A stretch of 5,701 nt of DNA from Clostridium_AB sp036639235 (GTDB lineage Bacteria > Bacillota > Clostridia > Clostridiales > Caloramatoraceae). This document shows, piece by piece, positions 1 to 4,798 of the stretch. The translations under genes were made by a program, and so were the position numbers. Every line of letters begins with the position of its first letter. Positions within the stretch are counted from its first letter, which is position 1. The stretch lies in contig NZ_JAVWJB010000068.1 in assembly GCF_036639235.1 (NCBI RefSeq), forward strand, positions 1 through 5,701, in the 5' to 3' direction. The notes beneath the pieces were generated by a model. That model worked only from the letters and a program-made list of their open reading frames with translations. It searched no databases and was not told the DNA's origin.

Positions 1-1
1 T

Positions 2-412
2 GTTGAAGAGCTTGGAGTTAGTGAAGATATAGCATCATTTACACTACCACTTGGTATGACAATTAACATGAACGGAACAGCTATAATGCAGGTTATTGCA
101 GCTATATTCATAGCTTCAAGTGCAGGTTATGAAATAACATTTGGTAGCATTGCAATAATAGCAATACTAGCCCTTATAGCTTCAATAGGAACTCCAGCAG
201 CTCCAGGTGCAGGTGCAATTATACTATTCACTGTATTAACAGGAATGGGCTACAATAACGATGCAGCAATACTTGCTTACTCACTAATACTTGCAATTAA
301 CAGACCGGTTGAAATGCTTGTAACATCACTAAATGTAGTAGGAGATGCAGCAACTGCAGTTGTAGTATCAAAATCAGAAAAAACTCTTAACGAAGATATA
401 TATAATAACTAA
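2..412 (+). CDS. Sodium-coupled dicarboxylate/amino acid symporter, DAACS family (3' end only)
   Basis: This is the last 136 codons of a secondary transporter of the DAACS (glutamate/aspartate:cation symporter) family; the 5' part lies upstream of the window. The visible part starts at the TM7 region. NMNGT at residues 22-26 of the fragment corresponds to the family's NMDGT sodium/substrate motif. HP2, with GTPAAPGAGAI near residues 64-74, follows, and then TM8 with NVVGDA near 111-116. The TM8 Asn and Asp that bind sodium in GltPh (N401, D405) are kept. By ungapped alignment of TM8 to GltPh, the arginine that binds acidic side chains (R397) is Val, the D394 position is Glu, and D312 of NMDGT is Asn. 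I infer that the substrate is probably not an acidic amino acid. The tail is short and polar and ends at TAA 410-412. No terminator follows directly, so transcripts could run on to the hairpin at 553-624. Confidence 0.9.
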   Translation, partial: VEELGVSEDIASFTLPLGMTINMNGTAIMQVIAAIFIASSAGYEITFGSIAIIAILALIASIGTPAAPGAGAIILFTVLTGMGYNNDAAILAYSLILAINRPVEMLVTSLNVVGDAATAVVVSKSEKTLNEDIYNN

Positions 413-427
413 AGCTATCTAAGGATG

Positions 428-456
428 TTGACAAGGTTAATACCCTGTCATAGAAA
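428..456 (+). promoter_or_regulatory. Sigma-A-type promoter for the RNA at 461-624
   Basis: A perfect -35 TTGACA (428-433) is followed by a 17-bp spacer and a -10 TAGAAA (451-456, 4 of 6 to TATAAT). Initiation is expected near 460-464, just before the first hairpin of the structured RNA. No start codon with a ribosome binding site follows until 682, beyond a terminator, so the promoter seems to serve a non-coding transcript. The dyad 442-464 overlaps the spacer and -10. Confidence 0.55.
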
Positions 457-460
457 ACAG

Positions 461-624
461 GTTATGGCTTTAAGCCATCCCCCTCAAGTCACAATTTATA
501 AGTTCAGATGTAAGTTGCATCTGATTAAATAGGAATAATACTTTAATTTGATACTAGACGCTCTACAGATCCCCCTTTATCGCCAAGCCAAAATATCTAT
601 ATCTGTAGTGCTTCTAGTCTTTTT
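461..624 (+). ncRNA. Candidate structured C-rich small RNA of about 165 nt, family not recognised
   Basis: No convincing ORF is present, but there is dense RNA structure. Hairpin 1 at 464-478 has arms ATGGC and GCCAT. It is followed by an unpaired C-tract, ATCCCCCT, at 477-484. Hairpin 2 at 505-523 has arms CAGATG and CATCTG. The terminal hairpin at 553-618 has a 30-nt loop that carries ATCCCCCT again (569-576) and AAGCCA (585-590), the latter also found in hairpin 1 (472-477). A T-run ends the unit. C5 tracts in such AT-rich DNA, each placed next to or inside a loop, are typical of trans-acting sRNAs that bind purine-rich ribosome binding sites, as known for RsaE/RoxS and CsfG in Firmicutes; that analogy is an inference. 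I could not match it to T-box, SAM, TPP, lysine, glycine, cyclic-di-GMP, 6S, SRP or RNase P signatures. It could instead be the 3' UTR of the symporter mRNA or a leader that ends before yjjG. Confidence 0.5.
553..624 (+). terminator. Long intrinsic terminator with a 30-nt C-rich loop
   Basis: The outer arms ACTAGA (553-558) and TCTAGT (613-618) pair perfectly. A GC/GC pair sits between two single mismatches, and the inner arms CTACAGAT (563-570) and ATCTGTAG (601-608) pair perfectly. This gives 16 pairs over 18 positions. A C and five Ts follow (619-624). The loop (571-600) is much longer than a plain terminator needs. The hairpin ends the candidate sRNA and would also stop readthrough from the symporter. 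Confidence 0.75.
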
Positions 625-648
625 ATAACCATTTTTAAGGTCTATAAT
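620..648 (+). promoter_or_regulatory. Likely promoter of the yjjG-type nucleotidase gene
   Basis: A perfect -10 TATAAT lies at 643-648. With a 17-bp spacer the -35 would be TTTTTA (620-625), a weak match that coincides with the T-run of the preceding terminator. The start codon at 682 is 33 bases downstream, leaving a short leader. The -10 is convincing; the -35 is not. Confidence 0.5.
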
Positions 649-681
649 GAAAATATACTAATGTATAAAGGAGAATAGGAT

Positions 682-1368
682 ATGAAATACGAAGTTTTAT
701 TATTTGATGCAGACGAAACTTTATTTGACTTTAAAAAATCAGAAAAAGAAGCATTTAAAAATGCAATGATAGAATTTGGTGTAGACTATGATGAAAGCTA
801 CCATCTACCAATATATAAGGAAATTAACACTGCTATATGGAAGGAGTTTGAAAAGGATCTAATTACCCAAGCTCAGCTTAAAACTGAAAGATTTAGAAGA
901 CTTGCAGTTAAGCTTAATATGGACTTTAATCCTGAAGAATTTGCCGCAGCATATATGAAGCATCTTTCATACGCTTCATTTTTATATGAGGGTAGTATTG
1001 AACTTGTTAAAGACCTTAGTAAAAAGTACAAGCTAGCTATAATTACAAACGGTTTAACTGCTGTTCAAACTAGAAGAGTAAGAGGCTCAGTTATTGCTGA
1101 TTACTTTGATGAAATAGTAATATCAGAGGAAGTGTCAGTTTCTAAGCCACACCCTGAAATATTTGAGTATACACTTAAAAAACTTAACTTCAGTGATAAG
1201 TCTAAGGTTATTATGATAGGTGATAGTCTAACTTCTGATATTATGGGTGGTCATAATTTCGGAATTGATACACTTTGGCTTAACCAAGACAAGAAATCAA
1301 ATACCCTAGACATATCTCCAACTTACGAAGCTCACTCACTAGAAGATATTAGAAAAATACTTCTATAA
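682..1368 (+). CDS. yjjG: YjjG/YfnB-type HAD pyrimidine 5'-nucleotidase
   Basis: This is a cytosolic HAD-superfamily phosphatase of 228 aa, close to the 225 aa of E. coli YjjG. It has all four catalytic motifs. Motif I is DADETL, with nucleophile D9 and acid/base D11. Motif II is ITNG (T122). Motif III is the SKPHPEIF lysine (K155). Motif IV is GDSLTSD (D181, D186) for magnesium. The stretch between motifs I and II is a helical C1 cap. Whole-length resemblance to YjjG is clear (FDADETLF, ITNG, VISEEV, KP.P.IF, GD...SDI.GG). Known members dephosphorylate UMP, dUMP, dTMP and non-canonical or halogenated pyrimidine nucleotides, a house-cleaning role; exact specificity here is inferred. AAAGGAG at 667-673 lies 8 bases before the ATG and supports the start. 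It stands alone between its own promoter and a terminator. Confidence 0.9.
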   Translation: MKYEVLLFDADETLFDFKKSEKEAFKNAMIEFGVDYDESYHLPIYKEINTAIWKEFEKDLITQAQLKTERFRRLAVKLNMDFNPEEFAAAYMKHLSYASFLYEGSIELVKDLSKKYKLAIITNGLTAVQTRRVRGSVIADYFDEIVISEEVSVSKPHPEIFEYTLKKLNFSDKSKVIMIGDSLTSDIMGGHNFGIDTLWLNQDKKSNTLDISPTYEAHSLEDIRKILL

Positions 1369-1371
1369 TTT

Positions 1372-1408
1372 AAAGGATGAATCATATTAAATTGATTCAT
1401 CCTTTTTT
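1372..1408 (+). terminator. Intrinsic terminator of yjjG, overlapping the 3' end of the convergent GNAT gene
   Basis: The arms AAAGGATGAATCA (1372-1384) and TGATTCATCCTTT (1393-1405) pair over 13 bp around an 8-nt loop. A six-T run at 1403-1408 follows on the + strand. On the - strand the run is only three Ts, so termination of the GNAT gene may be weaker. The right arm also encodes the last residues of the GNAT protein, and its stop codon is in the loop. Confidence 0.85.
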
Positions 1409-1866
1409 AAGTTCTTAACCATTATAAAATTTGTCATATATATTCCTTTAACTTCTACCTGCTGCTCTTTAACAATACGGTATCCTCTAGAAATAAAAAA
1501 TGGCTTTGCTGTAATAGACCCATGTGTTTCAATGCTCTTATGTCCTTGTGCTCTAGCCTCCTCTTCAAGGCAGTTACAAATCATATTTCCTACTCCTATG
1601 CCCTGGTAATCTTTGTGAACATAAAGCCTATCTAAGTATCCCCCCTCTTCAAGATCTCCAAATCCAACTACCTGACCATTAACCTCTACTATTAAGCTAT
1701 AATTAGATAATAATGATTTCCCCCACTTTGTCTTATCTATAGCTTTAGGAGCCCACGCATTAACCTGTTCTTGACTATAATCTTTAATATTTATAGAATG
1801 CACCGTATTATAGAATAGGTTAATAACCTTATCTAAATCGGCTTCATTATAACTTCTTATAATCAT
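1387..1866 (-). CDS. GNAT-family N-acetyltransferase, YafP-like
   Basis: A soluble acetyl-CoA-dependent N-acetyltransferase of 159 aa. The acetyl-CoA pyrophosphate loop (motif A, Q/RxxGxG/A) is YQGIGVG at residues 87-93, after the LYVHKD strand. The C-terminal part, SITAKPFF (117-124), a G-Y turn, and KEQQVEVKGIYMTNFIM (about 133-149), closely follows the layout of E. coli YafP, as does NAWAPKAID.TKW (36-48). The substrate is unknown; YafP has been linked to genotoxin resistance, but that cannot be transferred with certainty. I place the start at 1866: GGAGGA (1871-1876) lies 4-5 bases before this ATG. A longer frame back to 1923 would put this ribosome binding site inside the coding region and adds a non-family AT-rich extension. 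It is transcribed convergently to yjjG and divergently from the membrane transferase gene. Confidence 0.88.
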   Translation of the reverse strand: MIIRSYNEADLDKVINLFYNTVHSINIKDYSQEQVNAWAPKAIDKTKWGKSLLSNYSLIVEVNGQVVGFGDLEEGGYLDRLYVHKDYQGIGVGNMICNCLEEEARAQGHKSIETHGSITAKPFFISRGYRIVKEQQVEVKGIYMTNFIMVKNLKKDESI

Positions 1867-1945
1867 CTTTTCCTCCATAAAAAATATTCTACTTAGTGTA
1901 TTTATATAATACTTATTATACATACTATTTTAACTACATAACGTA

Positions 1946-1973
1946 ATAATATTGTAATACAATTATTCGACAA
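1946..1973 (-). promoter_or_regulatory. Possible promoter of the GNAT gene
   Basis: Read on the - strand, TTGTCG (1973-1968, 4 of 6 to consensus) is followed by a 16-bp spacer and TATTAT (1951-1946, 5 of 6). This would give an 80-base leader before the GNAT ATG. A TATAAT at 1920-1915 on the same strand, lacking a good -35, is an alternative. Confidence 0.35.
1951..1963. promoter_or_regulatory. Palindrome in the divergent GNAT/transferase promoter region
   Basis: ATTGTA and TACAAT flank a single central A, a perfect 6+6 dyad. It adjoins the candidate GNAT -10 and lies just upstream of the likely start region of the phosphoglycerol transferase gene, where an operator serving both genes would sit. 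AT-rich palindromes arise by chance, and I do not recognise it as a known operator. Confidence 0.3.
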
Positions 1974-2000
1974 AATAGTGTATTATAAGTCTTGGGTAAA

Positions 2001-2025
2001 ATGAAATCAGTATTTTAAATTTCAT
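2001..2025 (+). promoter_or_regulatory. Inverted repeat in the leader of the phosphoglycerol transferase gene
   Basis: ATGAAAT (2001-2007) and ATTTCAT (2019-2025) are perfect inverted repeats separated by 11 bases, ending just before the AGGAGG (2033-2038) that serves the ATG at 2043. It may be an operator or a weak AU-rich hairpin close to the ribosome binding site. The upstream promoter itself is not clear; TATTAT at 1981-1986 is the best -10. Confidence 0.25.
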
Positions 2026-2042
2026 ATTATTTAGGAGGATTT

Positions 2043-3908
2043 ATGCAAATAATAACTTACATGATTATTGGTATTCTTGGAGTTTTAGGCACTTACTTCT
2101 TATTTGGTAAGGACAAGAATCCTATTACTTTAATCAAATCTTTCCTTGGATTTACTATTTTACTTAACATTGTTATCCTCGGAATATGCAGATACATCTT
2201 CGGCTATAAAATTATTTTAGAGCCATCACTTTATACCTCAACATTCCTTTTCATATATCTTATTACTGGAGTGGTTTGTTTAGGGATTTATTTCACACTA
2301 AAAGCTATATTTACTTCAAAAATTCAATTTAAGAATTCAAATATAATTTTTACAAAGGAAGAAGGGAAGTTTAACAAAAAAAGCTTCTCCATTAAAACAC
2401 TATCATTTATACTTTTTGCCCTAGGCATTATATGTCTAATTTTCTCATACTGGTTTATTAGTTACTTTGGAAAAATTACACCTGAGCAGTTCTTATTTAA
2501 CTTAAAGTCACCTTTATCAGGGACAAGTAATGACTCTCTTGTTGAGATCGTTAACACACCTGTATTTGGAATTATTTTCGCATGTGTGATTTTCCTTATA
2601 CTGATGAACTTCCCATATAGGGTTTCTATTAATAAGGGTGAGGGCATAAATAACATTATTACTAAAAAAATGGTTGGAAGAACTTCACTTATTCTTTCAG
2701 TATTAATATTCTTTGGAGGTGCTTCATATTGTATTTCTCAGCTTAAGCTACACAAAGTTGCTATGGCATACTTATCCGACTCTAGCTTTATAGCTGATAA
2801 CTACAGGGACCCAAGAAACATACCTATGTCATTCCCTAAGAAAAAAAGAAATCTAATTCACATATATCTTGAGTCAGTTGAAAACTCATTCCTATCTAAA
2901 GACCTAGGTGGGAACATGGATGTTAACCTAATGCCTGAGCTAACTGAGCTTTCTAAGGAAGGTATTTCATTCTCACACAATGACAAGTTTGGTGGACCAT
3001 ATCAAACATATGGATCATCATGGTCAGTTGCGTCAATGATGAACATGGGAGTGGGAATCCCCCTAAAAGTTCCTATGAAAAACAATTCATATGGATTAAA
3101 CGGAAGCTTCCTACCTGGTGCAATAGCAATAGGTGATATTCTTGAAACTCAAGGCTACAACCAAACAATTATGTTCGGTGCTGATGCAGACTTTGGAGGA
3201 TTAACTACATTCTTCACTTCACATGGTGGATTTAATATTTTTGACTACAAGGCTGCTAAGAGAAAAGGGCTTATCCCTAAGGACTATTATGTATGGTGGG
3301 GATATGAAGATGATAAGCTGTTTAACTATGCTAAAATGGAGCTAACTCGATTATATAAAGAGGGTAAACCATTTAACTTTACTATGGAAACAGCAGACAC
3401 CCACTTCCCAGATGGATACCTATCTAAGAAGGCAGAGAAAAAACATTCATCTCAGTATGCTAATGTTATATCATATTCTGATAAGGAAGCTGTTCAATTT
3501 ATTAGATGGATTCAAAAACAGCCATTCTATGAAAATACAACTATAGTAATAACAGGTGATCACCTAAGTATGGATAAGAACTTCTTTAAGGAATTTGATC
3601 CAAACTATCATAGAACAGTATTTAACCTAATACTTAACTCACCTGTAACAACTGACAATACTAAGAATAGACAATATGCTCCTTTTGATTTCTTCCCAAC
3701 TATACTTTCAAGTATGGGTGTAGAAATTCAAGGTGATAGATTAGGACTTGGTACAAACCTATTCTCAAAGACACCAACTCTTATAGAGAAGGATGGTCTA
3801 GAAAAGGTAGAATCTGAACTTGGACGTAACAGTAATTTCTTTAATGATGAATTTATAAATGAAAAGAAAACAAGTGTATTTTCACCAGATAAGGTTACTG
3901 AAAGATAA
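2043..3908 (+). CDS. Membrane phosphoglycerol transferase, MdoB/OpgB-like member of the LTA synthase family
   Basis: An alkaline-phosphatase-fold enzyme predicted to move glycerol phosphate from phosphatidylglycerol onto an envelope acceptor outside the membrane. Residues 1-235 hold six hydrophobic segments (about 2-21, 31-49, 64-89, 119-142, 173-190, 214-233). Lys-rich loops at 90-118 and 191-213 would be cytoplasmic, placing both termini outside. The catalytic domain runs from about 270 to 575. It has LES (E277, metal ligand), the nucleophile region GSSWSVASMM..GIPL (324-341), WWGYEDD (418-424), DTHFPDG (452-458) and TGDHLSM (504-510, ligands D506 and H507). The spacing and words FSH, GIPL, DTH.PDG and GLG resemble E. 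coli MdoB more than S. aureus LtaS. In the ungapped alignment the catalytic Thr position is Ser328. AGGAGG at 2033-2038 supports the start. The acceptor (lipoteichoic acid, glycolipid or glycan) is not shown by the sequence. It is a single-gene unit. Confidence 0.87.
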   Translation: MQIITYMIIGILGVLGTYFLFGKDKNPITLIKSFLGFTILLNIVILGICRYIFGYKIILEPSLYTSTFLFIYLITGVVCLGIYFTLKAIFTSKIQFKNSNIIFTKEEGKFNKKSFSIKTLSFILFALGIICLIFSYWFISYFGKITPEQFLFNLKSPLSGTSNDSLVEIVNTPVFGIIFACVIFLILMNFPYRVSINKGEGINNIITKKMVGRTSLILSVLIFFGGASYCISQLKLHKVAMAYLSDSSFIADNYRDPRNIPMSFPKKKRNLIHIYLESVENSFLSKDLGGNMDVNLMPELTELSKEGISFSHNDKFGGPYQTYGSSWSVASMMNMGVGIPLKVPMKNNSYGLNGSFLPGAIAIGDILETQGYNQTIMFGADADFGGLTTFFTSHGGFNIFDYKAAKRKGLIPKDYYVWWGYEDDKLFNYAKMELTRLYKEGKPFNFTMETADTHFPDGYLSKKAEKKHSSQYANVISYSDKEAVQFIRWIQKQPFYENTTIVITGDHLSMDKNFFKEFDPNYHRTVFNLILNSPVTTDNTKNRQYAPFDFFPTILSSMGVEIQGDRLGLGTNLFSKTPTLIEKDGLEKVESELGRNSNFFNDEFINEKKTSVFSPDKVTER

Positions 3909-3943
3909 TAAATGTAGGGAGCTAATAAAGCTTCAGATTGTTG

Positions 3944-3978
3944 ACAAACCAATATTTAAAAAAGTATTGGTTTGTTTT
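3944..3978 (+). terminator. First terminator after the phosphoglycerol transferase gene
   Basis: The arms ACAAACCAATA (3944-3954) and TATTGGTTTGT (3965-3975) pair over 11 bp around a 10-nt loop and are followed by a four-T run (3975-3978). The stop codon is 35 bases upstream. A second terminator follows. Confidence 0.8.
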
Positions 3979-3999
3979 ATAAAAACCTGTTTTTCATGA

Positions 4000-4039
4000 C
4001 AGGCTGTTGACTTTTTAAGCAGCCTGCTTTTTATTTTTT
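4000..4039 (+). terminator. Second, GC-richer terminator in tandem
   Basis: CAGGCTG (4000-4006) pairs with CAGCCTG (4020-4026) over 7 bp. The 13-nt loop can add two A-T pairs beyond a bulged G. CTTTTTATTTTTT (4027-4039) follows. The left arm overlaps ACAGG (3999-4003), which can instead pair with CCTGT (3986-3990), so the hairpins are mutually exclusive. Confidence 0.7.
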
Positions 4040-4043
4040 AATA

Positions 4044-4072
4044 TTGTTAAATAGTAACTGTGATATTATATA
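4044..4072 (+). promoter_or_regulatory. Likely promoter of the orf/iscU operon
   Basis: An extended -10, TGA-TATTAT, lies at 4061-4069 (TATTAT 5 of 6). A TTGTTA at 4044-4049 is 14 bp upstream of it, which is short, or 17 bp from TATATA (4067-4072). Either choice starts transcription near 4076-4080 and gives a leader of about 130 bases that contains the G-rich hairpin. Confidence 0.4.
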
Positions 4073-4144
4073 TATTAGGTAAATATATTACAAAGAATAT
4101 ACAATAATATTAAATAATTATAAATTCATAACTAATTCACTTCA

Positions 4145-4176
4145 CTACCCTTGAATTAATATTTTCAGGGGGGTAG
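4145..4176 (+). promoter_or_regulatory. G-rich leader hairpin upstream of the orf/iscU operon
   Basis: CTACCC (4145-4150) pairs with GGGTAG (4171-4176). The stem continues with a T-G pair, a two-G bulge, and TGAA (4152-4155) against TTCA (4163-4166). The right arm contains a G6 tract (4168-4173), rare in this AT-rich DNA. It ends 35 bases before the ATG at 4212, so it is not the ribosome binding site. A short AATTTT follows, too weak for a clear terminator. It may be a control element; the function is not shown. Confidence 0.4.
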
Positions 4177-4211
4177 AATTTTAATATAAGCATGAGAAGG
4201 AAGTGTATAAT

Positions 4212-4781
4212 ATGACTGAATTTGAACTATTCAAAGAAATTATTGTAGGACATTTTAGTAACCTTAATCAGGTAGAACAAGAAGGGGCTAGTGGGAATAT
4301 TATTCATCCTATGGCAAAACATATAAACGGAATTTGTAACCACAAAATATACAATCTCCCTGATGATTTTAATGGGATTTTTGTTATTGAAGAAAGCTAT
4401 TATACTTATTTAGATAAAGACCTTTCAACAAGTATGCCTCACCTATTTTTATTTGAAGAAACAGAATCAGGGCACGTTAAACTAACATCATATGATATAC
4501 CTGATTATGTGAATAGAGAGTTCTTTACCAACGATAATAATGATTTATTTATAGATTATAACGAACTTAAGGTTTCAAGTAAGTTTAACCCTATGACCTA
4601 TGAATATATTGAAGGAAAAGGGTTCTATGGAAGAAGCTTAAGTAGTTTTTCACCAACTACTACATTCTTATTAGATGAAACACTATCAATGGATAAGTTT
4701 GAAGTAACAGAGATACTAAAAAAAGGTGATAGAGTTCTAATCGGCTTTGACTCACCTATAATATACAATAGAGTAAATTAA
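4212..4781 (+). CDS. Uncharacterised protein, possibly with a CpcT/CpeT-like fold
   Basis: A 189-aa soluble protein without signal peptide or membrane segment, which I cannot assign firmly. Its layout recalls the CpcT/CpeT family, lipocalin-like beta-barrels known as bilin lyases in cyanobacteria. An N-terminal helix has GHFSN..Q (13-20). FVIEESYY (57-64) is followed by HLFLFEE (77-83) and VKLTSYDIP (89-97). Alternating strands lead to FLLDET (152-157), VTEI (165-168) and GFDSPIIYNR (178-187). The Cys and DRGFD-type motif of true lyases are not evident, and this organism is unlikely to have phycobilisomes, so a lyase function is not claimed. I choose the ATG at 4212 over the GTG at 4203: AGAAGGAA (4195-4202) is 9 bases upstream of the ATG and touches the GTG. 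The iscU gene begins 17 bases after the stop, so the two are probably co-transcribed. Confidence 0.8.
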   Translation: MTEFELFKEIIVGHFSNLNQVEQEGASGNIIHPMAKHINGICNHKIYNLPDDFNGIFVIEESYYTYLDKDLSTSMPHLFLFEETESGHVKLTSYDIPDYVNREFFTNDNNDLFIDYNELKVSSKFNPMTYEYIEGKGFYGRSLSSFSPTTTFLLDETLSMDKFEVTEILKKGDRVLIGFDSPIIYNRVN

Positions 4782-4786
4782 CTAGC

Positions 4787-4794
4787 AGGGGGAT
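4787..4794 (+). promoter_or_regulatory. Unusual G-tract ribosome binding site of iscU
   Basis: AGGGGGAT lies 4-5 bases before the iscU ATG (4799). It replaces the AGGAGG or AAGGAG type used by the other genes here. It is the exact reverse complement of ATCCCCCT at 477-484 and 569-576 in the candidate sRNA. Confidence 0.6.
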
Positions 4795-4798
4795 TTTC

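Noticed and set aside
413..681. A known cis-acting riboswitch or T-box controlling yjjG
   Set aside because: None of the conserved core motifs I know is present, and yjjG has a perfect -10 (643-648) downstream of the terminator, so its expression need not depend on that leader.
1640..1645. C6 and C5 tracts (also near 1720-1724 and 3059-3063) as further elements related to the C-rich RNA
   Set aside because: They lie inside coding sequence and are explained by Gly-Gly, Trp-Gly and Ile-Pro-Leu codons.
1867..1923. N-terminal extension of the GNAT protein starting at 1923
   Set aside because: The GGAGGA ribosome binding site for the ATG at 1866 would lie within it, and the extra 19 residues do not fit the family.
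2462..2656. Open frame on the - strand inside the phosphoglycerol transferase gene
   Set aside because: No family resemblance and no ribosome binding site; it lies antisense to a well-supported membrane protein gene.
3556..3569. 12-bp palindrome AGGTGATCACCT
   Set aside because: It encodes the conserved GDHL metal-binding residues of the transferase and is explained by coding constraint.
3728..3952. Open frame on the - strand over the 3' end of the phosphoglycerol transferase gene and its terminator
   Set aside because: It runs through the terminator hairpin, has no recognisable domain, and is antisense to conserved coding sequence.
3941..3969. Promoter starting with TTGACA at 3941-3946
   Set aside because: No -10-like hexamer lies at 16-18 bases, and the motif is largely part of the first terminator stem.
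4203..4211. GTG start for the uncharacterised gene at 4203
   Set aside because: The purine-rich AGAAGGAA directly touches this GTG, leaving no spacing, but is well placed for the ATG at 4212.
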